In this document: positions 1 to 8,198 of the stretch, piece after piece
How positions within the stretch are numbered: position 1 is the stretch's first letter
Layout of the letters: the number at the start of each line of letters is the position of its first letter
NCBI RefSeq assembly: GCF_002995495.1
Contig: NZ_PVZV01000007.1
Span: forward strand, 1 to 64,000
Source of the DNA: Actinocorallia populi
GTDB taxonomy: Bacteria > Actinomycetota > Actinomycetes > Streptosporangiales > Streptosporangiaceae
Direction of reading: 5' to 3'
DNA length: 64,000 nucleotides
Made by a program: the position numbers and the translations under genes
The notes under the pieces: generated by a model
Database searches by the model: none
The model's input: only the letters and a program-made list of their open reading frames with translations
What the model was told of the DNA's origin: nothing

Positions 1-119
1 CCGTTCGGACCCAGCAAGGCCAGCACCGTCCCCTGCGGAACGGAGAAGCTCAACCCGTCCAGGGCATTCCTCTCGCCGTATCTCTTGACCAGCCCTTCGG
101 CCGTGATCGCATCACTCAT
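1..119 (-). CDS. ABC transporter ATP-binding protein, N-terminal part (cut by window edge)
   Basis: Only the first 39-40 codons are inside the window. The protein starts MSDAITAEGLVKRYG and reaches LLGPNG, the beginning of a Walker A motif, so this is an ABC ATPase, probably of the DrrA-like drug-export type. The ATG is preceded by AAGGAG at good spacing. The PadR and DUF1048 genes upstream on the same strand (555-1260) are usual companions of such exporters in actinomycetes, so the three probably form one PadR-controlled export locus whose permease lies outside the window. The family is clear; the substrate is unknown. Confidence 0.85.
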   Translation of the reverse strand, partial: MSDAITAEGLVKRYGERNALDGLSFSVPQGTVLALLGPN

Positions 120-554
120 GAGGGGGCTCCTTACAGGAGTTGGGGGGTAGGAACGGTGAAGGGCGATGTCGCCATACTTGATATGCGTGTGCACCTCGAC
201 CTTCGGAGGAGGGCGTCGCACACGGGCTCTGCGTGTGGCAGGACGCCGGATCACTTCGCCGAGGCACACGCTCGGTCGAACGTCGAAACGGATGGAATGC
301 CCGGCCGTCGCGGTGTGACCGCAGACCGTGCCCGCGTCTGCGTCAGAGCGGGGCTCGCGGCCTGTCCGGTGAGGAACCGTCGTAGACGGTGATGCCGCTG
401 TTGCGGAGCCGGGGTCGGGCAGACCGCGTCCTCGAAGAGGCGGCGCACCTCCTGCAGGGGCCGGAACCCCCGCTGAGGAACCGGCTGAAGGAGAGATCGA
501 TCCCGGAGGGACGCTCGAGCAGGAGGCGCCGTGTGACTGTCAGAAGGTCTTGTC
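120..554. other. Gene-free spacer
   Basis: Between the ABC ATPase and the DUF1048 gene I find no credible coding region; the open frames here have shadow-like composition. A short dyad, CATA-N5-TATG at 173-185, lies about 55 bases upstream of the ATPase start and could belong to a promoter or operator, but it does not match the PadR sites at 1294-1337. The length suggests that the ATPase may have its own promoter. Confidence 0.4.
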
Positions 555-929
555 TTATTTTTCGGATTCTTCGCCGGCGGCGCGTGTGATGGCGTCGGCC
601 AGCCGCTTCTTCTCGCGGGCGGGGACGTAGCCGCCTTCGGTGTAGTTCTGGGCGAACGCGTCGGCGAACTCCACCGGGTTCTGCCCGACGATCTCGCGGA
701 TGGGTGTCCCGTCCGCCGCGGCCTGCTCGAACAGGTCGGCGAGGTCCTCGAACGTGGCGGCATTGCTGTCGGCGTCGGTCGGCACGAAGTGCATCAGGTA
801 CCGCTCGATCGCGTCGACCGCCGCGCGGTGGTTCTCAGGGAGCTGCTCCTTGCGCGCCTTGTAGGCCTTCCAGCGTTTCCTGGGGCCGATCACCTTGGCG
901 AGGAAGCCGCTCTTCTCAGCGTCGGACAT
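555..929 (-). CDS. DUF1048 family protein
   Basis: This 124-residue, charged, probably cytoplasmic helical protein has the DUF1048 pattern: a KRWKAYKARKEQLP segment near residues 18-31, AIERYLMHF in the middle, and IREIVGQNPVEFADAF towards the end. DUF1048 proteins are usually encoded between a PadR regulator and an ABC exporter, as here; their biochemical role is not established. I chose the ATG at 929 rather than an upstream in-frame start at 1010, because the former begins the conserved MSDAEKSGF sequence and gives a 14-base overlap with the PadR gene, which implies translational coupling. Confidence 0.85.
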   Translation of the reverse strand: MSDAEKSGFLAKVIGPRKRWKAYKARKEQLPENHRAAVDAIERYLMHFVPTDADSNAATFEDLADLFEQAAADGTPIREIVGQNPVEFADAFAQNYTEGGYVPAREKKRLADAITRAAGEESEK

Positions 930-1260
930 AATCTCTGCCTCCTTCGCGGAGCTGTTCGATCCGTTCTGACAGGAAGCTCCAGGTCTGCCAGAACTCTTCG
1001 AGGGATTCACGTCCCTGAGCGTTGAGGGAGTACACCTTGCGCGGTGGCCCCTTCTCGGACGGGACCTTCTCCACGTCGACGAGGCCGCGCTGCTCGACCC
1101 TGACCAGCAGCGCGTAGATGGTGCCCTCGGCGATGTCGGAGAAGCCCTGATCCCGCAGCCACGCCGTGATCTCGTAGCCGTAGGCGGGCCGTCCGGACAG
1201 GATCGCCAGGACGATGCCCTCCAGCGTCCCCTTGAGCATCTCGGTCACCTGCCTGCCCAT
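916..1260 (-). CDS. PadR family transcriptional regulator
   Basis: This 114-residue protein is a PadR-type winged-helix repressor. MLKGTLEGIVLAIL opens the fold, YGYEITAWLRDQGF is helix 2, GTIYALLVRVEQRGLV is the recognition helix and wing, and a short helical C-terminus follows (subfamily 1 length). The ATG at 1260 has a GGAGGGG ribosome site. It is the first gene of the PadR-DUF1048-ABC locus. Two tandem operator-like repeats at 1294-1337 lie just upstream, so autoregulation together with control of the exporter is likely. The ligand is probably the exported compound. Confidence 0.9.
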   Translation of the reverse strand: MGRQVTEMLKGTLEGIVLAILSGRPAYGYEITAWLRDQGFSDIAEGTIYALLVRVEQRGLVDVEKVPSEKGPPRKVYSLNAQGRESLEEFWQTWSFLSERIEQLREGGRDYVRR

Positions 1261-1275
1261 GGGGCACCCCTCCTT

Positions 1276-1350
1276 CCAGCTATTCAGTGGTGCTGACTAC
1301 CAGTACATAGTAACGCCGACTACCGGTACTTAGCAACACCGAATAGCTGG
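1276..1350. promoter_or_regulatory. PadR-type operator region: tandem sites inside a long inverted repeat
   Basis: Two direct copies of a 21-base element, tgactaccagtacatagtaac (1294-1314) and its variant at 1317-1337 (17 of 21 identical), are spaced 23 bases apart, about two helical turns. Each has an imperfect dyad, ACTA...TAGT. They lie within a larger inverted repeat whose outer arms are CCAGCTATTC (1276-1285) and GAATAGCTGG (1341-1350). The region is immediately upstream of the padR gene ending at 1260, so it is the likely binding site for that repressor. Binding is inferred from arrangement only. Confidence 0.6.
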
Positions 1351-1404
1351 CATGCGAGCCCGGCGGGCGGGGCCGGGGGCTCTCGGGCTTGCCGACGAAG
1401 GGGA

Positions 1405-1433
1405 TAACCGTTAGACATAGGGGCTAACGGTTA
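1405..1433. promoter_or_regulatory. Operator-like inverted repeat upstream of the second PadR gene
   Basis: TAACCGTTA (1405-1413) and its reverse complement TAACGGTTA (1425-1433) are spaced 20 bases centre to centre, placing them on the same face of the helix. The element lies 12 bases before the start of the PadR-like gene at 1446. It differs in sequence from the sites at 1294-1337, so the two PadR proteins probably recognise different operators and regulate their own divergent units. Confidence 0.6.
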
Positions 1434-1445
1434 GAGGGGGTCCTG

Positions 1446-1973
1446 ATGCGGCAGGAAGTAGTGCTGGCGATGCTGGCCAAGGAGCCCTCGCACGGCTATC
1501 GGTTGCGCGCGCGGCTACGCGAGGCGCTCGGCCCTCTCGGCGACGCGATGAACGCCGGGCAGGTCTACGTCACCCTGGCCCGGCTGGAGAAGGCCGGCCT
1601 GCTGGCGGTCGAGGGGTCCGCCGACGGCGCCGACCGGGCGGATCGCAAGGTGTACGCGCTCACGCCCGCCGGGCAGCAGCGGGTCGGCGAGTGGATCGCC
1701 GAGGTGGGTTGGCCGAAGCCCGACCTCGCGGAGTTCCACCTCAAGCTGATCGCGGCCGCGTCGGCCGGGCTGGCCGATCCCCTCGCCATCGTCGACACCC
1801 AGCGCCGCGAGCTGCTGCGCCGGGTGCGCGAGGCCCAGCTCGCCGCCATGGCCGAGCCGGACGGCTCAGCCGCGGCGCTGCTGCTGGAGGGCATCGTGCT
1901 CCGGCTTCAGGCGGACCTGCGCTGGCTCGAGGCATGCGAGAAGAACTGGAATCACCGAAGGAGTGGATCATGA
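1446..1973 (+). CDS. PadR family transcriptional regulator (long form)
   Basis: This 175-residue protein has a PadR winged helix in its first 80 residues (VVLAMLAKEPSHGYRLRARL, then GQVYVTLARLEKAGLL) followed by a longer alpha-helical C-terminal domain of the Vir_act_alpha_C type (subfamily 2). The stop overlaps the start of the ABC ATPase gene by ATGA, so regulator and exporter are translated from one message. The inverted repeat at 1405-1433 sits just before the start codon, which suggests autorepression relieved by an effector of the transporter. Confidence 0.88.
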   Translation: MRQEVVLAMLAKEPSHGYRLRARLREALGPLGDAMNAGQVYVTLARLEKAGLLAVEGSADGADRADRKVYALTPAGQQRVGEWIAEVGWPKPDLAEFHLKLIAAASAGLADPLAIVDTQRRELLRRVREAQLAAMAEPDGSAAALLLEGIVLRLQADLRWLEACEKNWNHRRSGS

Positions 1974-2716
1974 GCGAGGCCGTCGGCGCACCCGTCCTGA
2001 GCGCCCGCGGGGTGCGCAAGGAATACGGGGAGGGGGACGGCCTGGTACGCGCCGTCGACTCGGTCGATCTCCAGGTCGGCGCGGGCGAGACAGTGGCGAT
2101 CATGGGGCCCAGCGGCTGCGGCAAGTCCACGCTGCTGCACCTGCTCGGCGGGCTGGACCGGCCCTCGGGCGGCGAGGTGGTGCTGAACGGCCGGCGCATC
2201 GACGACATCAGCGAGAAGGCGCTGGCCCGCGTGCGGCGGACCGACGTCGGCCACGTGTTCCAGTCCTTTCATCTGATGGAGGAGCTCACGGCCGTCGAGA
2301 ACGTCGAGTTGTCGGCGCTGCTCGCGGGACGTGCGCCGCGGGCCGCCCGGCGCCGGGCAGAGGAGCTGCTGGAGCGGCTCGGGCTCGCCGGCCGGTCGGG
2401 CTTCCTGCCCTCCGCGCTCTCCGGCGGCCAGCGGCAGCGGGTCGCGGTGGCCAGGGCGCTGTGCAACGAGCCACTGGTCGTCCTCGCCGACGAGCCCACC
2501 GGAAACCTGGACAGCGCCGCCGCTCTCGACGTCCTGCGGCTCTTCAGGGACCTGCGCGAGTCCGGGCAGACGCTGGTCATCGTCACCCACGACGCGCGGA
2601 TCGCGGCCACCGCCGACCGGATGTTCTCGATGCGCGACGGCTCGCTCGTCGACGAGACCCGGCTGACCGGCGGAACCGCCGGCCGGCTCGGGGCGCTTGC
2701 CGGGCTGGAGGACTGA
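1970..2716 (+). CDS. MacB/LolD-type ABC transporter ATP-binding protein
   Basis: This 248-residue ABC ATPase has every key motif: Walker A GPSGCGKST at 46-54, Q-loop Gln98, signature LSGGQ at 150-154, Walker B VVLADE at 170-175 and switch His207. The DEPTGNLD sequence after Walker B is typical of the LolD/MacB/FtsE group that works with FtsX-like permeases. The ATG at 1970 overlaps the PadR stop (ATGA) and has GAAGGAG upstream. With the following permease it should form a mechanotransmission-type ABC complex; the substrate is unknown, though a drug or peptide response is plausible given the PadR gene. Confidence 0.93.
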   Translation: MSEAVGAPVLSARGVRKEYGEGDGLVRAVDSVDLQVGAGETVAIMGPSGCGKSTLLHLLGGLDRPSGGEVVLNGRRIDDISEKALARVRRTDVGHVFQSFHLMEELTAVENVELSALLAGRAPRAARRRAEELLERLGLAGRSGFLPSALSGGQRQRVAVARALCNEPLVVLADEPTGNLDSAAALDVLRLFRDLRESGQTLVIVTHDARIAATADRMFSMRDGSLVDETRLTGGTAGRLGALAGLED

Positions 2717-2721
2717 CCGCG

Positions 2722-4536
2722 ATGGGGAGAGTCCTCCTGGTGACCCGCCTGGCCGTGCGCGACCTCCGGCGGCGGCCCACCGAGGCGCTGCTGCTGCTGA
2801 TCGCCATCCTGGCGGCCACCACGACGCTGACGCTCGGACTCGTCCTGCGCGACGCGGCCGGCGATCCGTTCGAGAGCACCCGTGCGGCGACCCAGGGCCC
2901 CGACGTGGTCGCCAAGGCCGCCGGAGTGTCCGAACTCTCCCGCCTGGAGCGGCTGGCCACCGCTTCCGGTGTGACCGGGCACAGCGGACCGTTCCCCGTC
3001 ACCTCGGGGAAGATCCAGGCGTCCGGCAGGACGTCGGACGTGCAGGTCGTGGGGCGCGACACCGCCGACGCGGCGGTCGACCGGCCCAAGGTGACGAAGG
3101 GCGGCTGGGTCACCGCGGGCGGAGCGGTGCTCGAGGCTGCCTTCGCCCACGCGCTCGACGTGGGCGTCGGCGACTCGGTGACCATCGGCGGAAAGCCGTT
3201 CGAGGTCGTCGGCCTCGCGGTCACGGCCGCCTCGCCGCCCTACCCCGCGACCCTCTGCCTCGTCCCGGCCGGCTGCGTCCACGGCGCCGTCCCCGAGGAC
3301 CGGAACCTGCCTGCGGGACTGCTGCACAACCCCGGGCTGGCCTGGCTCACCCAGCCGGACGTGCAAAGCCTCGCCACCGGCCGGAACGCCCTGTCCCACG
3401 TGATGAATCTGAAGCTCTCCGACCCGGCCGACGCCCAGGCGTTCGTCGAGCGGAACGGCGGTGACGCCTTCCTGCAGAGCTGGCAGGGCATCCGCTCCGA
3501 CGCCACCGAACTGGCCAAGGACTCCCAGATCCTGCTGCTCATCGGCGCCTGGCTGCTGGGCCTGCTCGCCGTGGCCGGGCTCTCGGTGCTGGTCGGCGGC
3601 CGGATGGCCGACCAGACCCGGCGCGTCGGGCTGCTCAAGGCGGTCGGCGGCACCCCGGGCCTGGTGGCCGCGGTGCTGCTCGCGGAGTACCTTCTCGTGG
3701 CCGTCGTCGCAGCCACGGGCGGGCTGGCGATCGGCGCGCTGGCCGCCCCGCTGCTCACCGGGTCCAGCGCCGGCCTCGTCGGCGGTGTGGGGACGGCCTC
3801 GCCGACCTGGTCCACGGCCCTCGTGGTGACCGGGGTGGCACTCGGCGTCGCGGTGGCGGCGACCACGGTCCCGGCCGTGCGCGCGGCCCGTTCCAGCACG
3901 GTCAGCGCGCTGGCCGACGCGGCGCGCCCGCCCCGCCGCACCGGCTGGCTGATCTCCCTGTCCCGGCGGCTGCCCGTCCCGCTGATGCTCGCCCTGCGGG
4001 TCGCCGCCCGCCGTCCGCGTCGGGTGGTGCTGGGCGTGGTCGGCATCGCGGTCACGGTCAGCGGGATGTACATCCTGCTGGTGCTCGACACCTTCCTCGG
4101 ATCGCAGACGGGCACCGGCGTATACACCGCGGACCAGGTGGAGACGCTGCGGCACGTGCTCATGGTCTGGACGGTCGTCCTGCTGGCCCTGGCGGCGGTC
4201 AACACGATCGTCATCACCTGGGCGACGGTGCTCGACAACCGGCGGGCATCGGCCCTGGCACGTGCCCTGGGCGCGACCCCGCAGGAGGTGACCGTCGCCC
4301 TGGCGATCGCGCAGGTGCTGCCCGCCCTCGTCGGCGCGGTCCTGGGCGTCTTCCCGTGCGGCCGGCTGCTGTTCGCCGGTATCAACGCGATCACCGGCGC
4401 CGACGGCGGTGACGCCGTGCTTCCGGCGCCCTGGCAGCTGATCGGCCTGACGGCGGCGACCGTGGTGGCGGTGGCGCTGCTCACCGCCATCCCGGCACGG
4501 CTCGGCGGCCGCCGTCCCGTGACCGAGGTCCTCTGA
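2722..4536 (+). CDS. FtsX-like ABC transporter permease
   Basis: This 604-residue membrane protein has an N-terminal transmembrane helix (about residues 18-40), an extracytoplasmic domain, and then two FtsX/MacB-type membrane cores. The first core (about 265-400) contains RRVGLLKAVGGTPG; the second (about 420-590) contains ASALARALGATPQEV. Both are the hallmark coupling helices of this family. The ATG at 2722 lies five bases after the ATPase stop. The duplicated FtsX domain in one chain is the usual actinobacterial arrangement, so a homodimer or pseudo-monomer pairs with the ATPase. Confidence 0.9.
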   Translation: MGRVLLVTRLAVRDLRRRPTEALLLLIAILAATTTLTLGLVLRDAAGDPFESTRAATQGPDVVAKAAGVSELSRLERLATASGVTGHSGPFPVTSGKIQASGRTSDVQVVGRDTADAAVDRPKVTKGGWVTAGGAVLEAAFAHALDVGVGDSVTIGGKPFEVVGLAVTAASPPYPATLCLVPAGCVHGAVPEDRNLPAGLLHNPGLAWLTQPDVQSLATGRNALSHVMNLKLSDPADAQAFVERNGGDAFLQSWQGIRSDATELAKDSQILLLIGAWLLGLLAVAGLSVLVGGRMADQTRRVGLLKAVGGTPGLVAAVLLAEYLLVAVVAATGGLAIGALAAPLLTGSSAGLVGGVGTASPTWSTALVVTGVALGVAVAATTVPAVRAARSSTVSALADAARPPRRTGWLISLSRRLPVPLMLALRVAARRPRRVVLGVVGIAVTVSGMYILLVLDTFLGSQTGTGVYTADQVETLRHVLMVWTVVLLALAAVNTIVITWATVLDNRRASALARALGATPQEVTVALAIAQVLPALVGAVLGVFPCGRLLFAGINAITGADGGDAVLPAPWQLIGLTAATVVAVALLTAIPARLGGRRPVTEVL

Positions 4537-4564
4537 CCTCGACAACGGGTCGGCCGGCGAACGG

Positions 4565-4611
4565 GAAAAGGGGGCGGGGCCCGCCGATATCCGGGCCCCG
4601 CCCCCTTTTTT
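4565..4611. terminator. Strong intrinsic terminator, bidirectional
   Basis: A run of A, then a perfect GC-rich stem (GGGGGCGGGGCCCG pairing with CGGGCCCCGCCCCC) around a short loop, then six T residues. It lies between the permease stop at 4536 and the convergent gene ending at 4611, so it can stop transcription from both sides. It is the cleanest rho-independent terminator in the window. Confidence 0.9.
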
Positions 4612-4913
4612 CAGTCTTCGCCGTGCCAGGCGCGCAGCTCGAGGCGCGCCTGGCGGCGGCTGCGGCGGCGCTCTTCACGCCGCAGGAGGTACCACTCACG
4701 GCCCCCGCCGACGCCACCGAGGTCGAACAGGTAGTAGGCACTGGCGTGCCAGTGGCAGCCGCTCGTGCGGCGGTTCAGGGACGCGCCGACGGCGGTGATC
4801 TCGTCCGGCAGCGTGCACGGCCCGAAGCGATGGTCATGGACGGGCACGCAGGTCACCAGCGGCGCGTCGGCCATCCGCACCCACCAGGGCCGGGTCTTGT
4901 CGGTCTTGCTCAT
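4611..4913 (-). CDS. Small conserved actinobacterial protein of unknown function
   Basis: This 100-residue protein starts MSKTDKTRPWWVRMADAPL, has several His and Cys residues in the middle (CVPVHDHRFGPC and CHWHASAYY) and ends in a very Arg-rich stretch (RREERRRSRRQARLELR). The aromatic and His/Cys core followed by a basic tail suggests nucleic acid or metal binding, but no function is known to me. The start at 4913 was chosen because AAGGTG precedes it and the upstream extension looks non-coding. It shares the terminator at 4565-4611 with the convergent permease gene. Confidence 0.6.
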   Translation of the reverse strand: MSKTDKTRPWWVRMADAPLVTCVPVHDHRFGPCTLPDEITAVGASLNRRTSGCHWHASAYYLFDLGGVGGGREWYLLRREERRRSRRQARLELRAWHGED

Positions 4914-5183
4914 ACGGTCACCTTTCGGCTCCGTGACACCCCGGGCTGGGGCGGTCACAACACCGGATGCACCGTGATCACCTCCGACTTTCACGCACGA
5001 CATATCGACACCGAGAACAACGTTACAGCGATCCGCAGGAACGTGCGGATGACGAGTCCGCGGCCGGGCCGGCGCCCCCGACCGCTTATGGGATTTACAG
5101 TTGAACGTCTGGATCGGACAGCGACTCGCTTCCGGGCTTCCGGCGAACATGGCGCAGTACCTGCGGCTCGACGAGGCGGTCGA

Positions 5184-6098
5184 TCAACGGTGGGTCGCGA
5201 TGAGTCGCCGCAGTGCGGCGTGGGCGGGCGGGCCCCACGTGGGCTTGCCGCCGGGACGGCCGTGGACGCCGGCCTCCCCGATGAGGATGCCGCTGAGGGC
5301 GCGCCCGACCGCCCACCCCCGAGCCCTGCGCAGGGTCGCGGCGTCCGCGGTCGGCCGGTAGGCGGCGTGGAAGAGGTCGACGGTGTCGTCCGGCAGCAGG
5401 ATCCAGGCCGCGGCGAGGTCACAGGCCGGATCGCCCGCGCACAGGTCGCCGAAGTCGATCACGCCGCAGAGGGCGCCGTCCGCGGTGAGGACGTTGGCCG
5501 GATGAAGGTCGCCGTGGAGCCACAGCGCCGGACCCGCCCAACCGGGCGCGGCCGCGGCGTCGTCCCAGACCGCGCGGACGGCGTCCGGATCGGGGACGAG
5601 CCCCATCTCGGCGGCCGAGGCGAGCTGCCGGAGAAAACCCTCGGAGTGCTCGCCCAACGGCCCTCCGCGGTCTCGGCCGATGGGCGCCCCGTCAGGGGCG
5701 GGCCGGTGCAGAGCGGTCAGAAAGGCCGCCAATGCGTCGGCGGCCTCCGCGGCACGCGTGACAGGAGCACGGTCGGCAGGCTCGCCCGGCACCCAGGTGG
5801 TGACGATCCAAGGCCGCGGAAACAGAGCAGAGGGCTCACCGAAGCGCTGCGGAACGGGAACCGGCAACGGAAGACGCGGAGCCAGGCCAGGCAGCCAGTC
5901 GTACTCCTTGCGCAACAGCGCGTCCGCCGACTGCGTCGCCCAAGGCAACCGAACGGCGAGATCGTCACCCACCCGCCACAGCTGGTTGTCCCAACCACGC
6001 GCCCCGAGCCGCACGGGACGATCGGCCAGATCAGGATGCTGGTCACGCAGCAGATCCCGCACCAACTCCGCGGTGATCTCGATCTCGGTGTGCGTCAT
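5184..6098 (-). CDS. Aminoglycoside phosphotransferase (APH) family kinase
   Basis: This 304-residue protein has the APH/choline kinase fold: an N-terminal lobe with AVRLPW (about 48-53), the catalytic loop HGDLHPAN at 195-202 (catalytic Asp197) and the metal-binding IDFGD at 214-218. Such kinases phosphorylate aminoglycosides, macrolides or small metabolites; the substrate cannot be told from sequence. The start at 6098 (MTHTEIEI) fits the family better than an ATG 12 bases further out. It stands alone, with no obvious operon partner. Confidence 0.88.
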   Translation of the reverse strand: MTHTEIEITAELVRDLLRDQHPDLADRPVRLGARGWDNQLWRVGDDLAVRLPWATQSADALLRKEYDWLPGLAPRLPLPVPVPQRFGEPSALFPRPWIVTTWVPGEPADRAPVTRAAEAADALAAFLTALHRPAPDGAPIGRDRGGPLGEHSEGFLRQLASAAEMGLVPDPDAVRAVWDDAAAAPGWAGPALWLHGDLHPANVLTADGALCGVIDFGDLCAGDPACDLAAAWILLPDDTVDLFHAAYRPTADAATLRRARGWAVGRALSGILIGEAGVHGRPGGKPTWGPPAHAALRRLIATHR

Positions 6099-6526
6099 GC
6101 AGAACAACACTAGCCCGACGGCAACTGACCGGTTCCTTCCGCTGAAGGCCCCACAGCACGATCAAGACCCACTTCGGGGCCGGGACATCTCGAAAGCGCA
6201 GGGCCTACCGAGAGAACGACACCTGCGACTCTGTTCCGGATTCCTCGCGATGTGCGCCCTGCCCGGCAGAGTGGAGCCTGGACGTGGCCACCGGGAGGCG
6301 CGCCGCGATCCGATCCTGCTCGCGGAGTCTGCGGTCGATCAGCTGGACGAGGTCATCGCCTCGTTCTGTCGGCTTGGGAGTCCCACGCGAAGGCCAAGTC
6401 GGACGGGCCGCTGGCCGAGCGGGCCAAGAAGGGTGAGGCCCGCCGGCTGCTGATGGACGTGATCCTGCCGGTCCTGCTCAACCCCTGACCTACTGGAATG
6501 TCTGACAATCCCGCCAAGATGTCGGG
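6099..6526. other. Intergenic region with transposase debris
   Basis: About 430 bases without an intact gene. The right half holds a frameshifted coding remnant (described separately at 6312-6488). In the left part I see no convincing gene or repeat. Confidence 0.4.
6312..6488 (+). pseudogene. Probable Tn3-family transposase fragment (frameshifted)
   Basis: Two frames join to give one plausible protein segment: ESAVDQLDEVIASF in frame 1 continues as VLSAWESHAKAK, then GPLAERAKKGEARRLLMDV and ILPVLLNP, in frame 3. The composition is protein-like on both sides of the shift (near 6363), and the text resembles the N-terminal helical part of actinobacterial Tn3-family transposases. That match is from memory and is only moderate. 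There are no terminal repeats. A second Tn3-like remnant lies at about 57040-57270. Confidence 0.4.
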
Positions 6527-7282
6527 ATGAGCTTGATCGATGACTACGCCTGGTGGGCCTCGTTTCCCGTCGACTTCTACGGCCTGGCCCTGTTCCGGCT
6601 TCCTCCCGACGTGCTTCTGGAACGCCTGCACGCCGTTGACGAGGATGAAACGGACGGCTTCGGCGGCCTGGTCGGCCATTTCCACACCTACCTCGGCGCC
6701 ACCCCTGACCGGTATCTGAGCGACTTCATGCCGGCGGGTGTCGTCGAGGCCGCCGGCACGGACGGCTCGTGGACGCTCTTGTTCGAACTCGGCGGACTGA
6801 TGAGCGCCTCCGACTTCAGCATCGCCTCAGAGAGTTCCATGGCGGTTGCCCATTACCTGAACGGTGCGGGCGATCCTGGCTTCACCTGGTACCTGGACGG
6901 CAAGATCCGCACGGCGTTCCAGTCCTTCGGCGGGCCGAGATACGGAGCCGCACCCACCGGTCTGGACGAGCCGCTCGCCCGCCTCGGCCTGCTGGATCCC
7001 TCGAATTCATTCGACGTCCCCTGGGGTCCGGGTCAGCTTGCCCTCACCGAGGAGCTATCCGGCATTCGCATCACCGAGGAGTTGCTACGCGGCTCCCGCT
7101 ACCGAACAGCGCTGATCCCCATGGACGACGAGGCACGACGACGCGGGCCGTTCCGCAGGGTCGCCCCCGCGGAGTCCGAGATCCGCGACTGGGCTCGCGG
7201 CGTCGGCATCAAAATAAACGACCATGGTGCGATCCCCGCTTCGATTGTCGAGCAGTACGAAGCCGTTCACCAGCAGGTTTAA
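6527..7282 (+). CDS. DUF6461-like protein with C-terminal Lsr2-type DNA-binding domain
   Basis: This 251-residue protein begins DYAWWASFPVDFYGLALFR, like DUF6461 proteins, and its central part is rich in aromatic and acidic residues. The last 35 residues (SEIRDWARGVGIKINDHG, then AIPASIVEQYEAVH) match the C-terminal DNA-binding domain of Lsr2, whose consensus is xIRxWAxxxGxxVxxRGRIPxxVxxxYxxA. The usual RGR minor-groove hook is here DHGAIP, so AT-hook-like contacts may be weak. The combination suggests a targeted nucleoid-associated or regulatory protein. It is a single gene with no coupled neighbours. The start is the ATG at 6527 after gatgtcggg. Confidence 0.6.
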   Translation: MSLIDDYAWWASFPVDFYGLALFRLPPDVLLERLHAVDEDETDGFGGLVGHFHTYLGATPDRYLSDFMPAGVVEAAGTDGSWTLLFELGGLMSASDFSIASESSMAVAHYLNGAGDPGFTWYLDGKIRTAFQSFGGPRYGAAPTGLDEPLARLGLLDPSNSFDVPWGPGQLALTEELSGIRITEELLRGSRYRTALIPMDDEARRRGPFRRVAPAESEIRDWARGVGIKINDHGAIPASIVEQYEAVHQQV

Positions 7283-7617
7283 CGCGGGGGTCTGCGAAAG
7301 GGGCCGGAGATCGACGCCTGTGTGGGCTGGCAGACGGTGGTGCGGTTGTTCGGAGAGCTCGAGGCCGACCCGGTGTTCAGTTCGCCGGCCAGGATGTCGG
7401 CCTCAAGACCAGCTGGATCGACCGAGGGCTCCCTGTCGCAGGACTGATCACACCATTGGCCACATCACCGGGATGATGGATCTCCTGCCGGCGTAAAACG
7501 TGGGGCCGGGAAGCGTTCGGACCGACCGGTGAAGAGGACTATGGAACCGACAGCGGGTCTGTTCTTGGGTAATGGGCCAGGGTTCTTCGGGGTTCCGGGG
7601 ATACGGGGGATACGGGG
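7283..7617. other. Intergenic region, possible gene remnant
   Basis: No intact gene. One frame around 7305-7380 reads IDACVGWQTVVRLFGELEAD, which looks protein-like but is broken on both sides and is unrecognised. Before the NUDIX gene there is a short repeat-like stretch (ggggatacgggggatacgggg, 7597-7617), where GGGGATAC-type units sit at the position of the ribosome site. Confidence 0.3.
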
Positions 7618-8089
7618 ATGAGCTTTCGGCTGGCGGCGTATGCCGTGTGCATCCAGGACGGTCGCGTGCTGCTCGCCCGTCACCTACCGCCGAAAGGCGC
7701 GACCAACTGGACGTTTCCGGGCGGCAGGGTCGAGCACGCTGAGGACCCGTTCGACGCGGTGATCCGGGAGGTCGCCGAGGAGACCGGCTGCGACGCGGTG
7801 GTCGAACGCCTGCTGGGCGTGGACTCAAGAGTGATCCCCGCGGCCGAGCGCACCATTCCCGGTGGACCCGAGCACCACAATGTCGGCATCTTCTACCAGG
7901 TCCGCATCACCTGCGGCCGACTCCGGCCCGAGCCGAACGGCGAGACCACCGACCCGACCTGGACCCCGGTCCCCGACGTCGCCCGCCTGCGCCGGTCATC
8001 GCTGGTCGACATCGGCCTCGCCCTGGCGCAGGCCCCCGGCGACCGGCCATGCCACTCCCGTCCCGGTCGGCGGTCTGATCCAGCATTGA
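7618..8089 (+). pseudogene. NUDIX hydrolase with a probable 1-base frameshift near its end
   Basis: The protein starts MSFRLAAYAVCIQDGRVLLAR and has a perfect NUDIX box at residues 36-57 (G-x5-E-x7-REVAEETG), so it should be a divalent-metal nucleotide-sugar or (d)NTP pyrophosphohydrolase. After ALAQAP (about 8040) the frame runs without a stop to 8517, antisense to the WYL gene, giving an unnatural 150-residue tail. Removing one C from the CCCCC run at about 8034-8038 gives ATGHATPVPVGGLIQH and a stop at 8089, a natural NUDIX C-terminus. I therefore set the gene as 7618-8089 with a frameshift, real or from sequencing. Active-site residues precede the shift. Confidence 0.75.
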
Positions 8090-8198
8090 ACGACGATGGG
8101 CCACCACGTCGGCACTCTGGACGGGAGGCCGGTGAGGAACGTGTCACGGAGCCGGACGAGCGGAGCGAGTGTCTCGGTTGCTGTGATGAGGGGGCATC

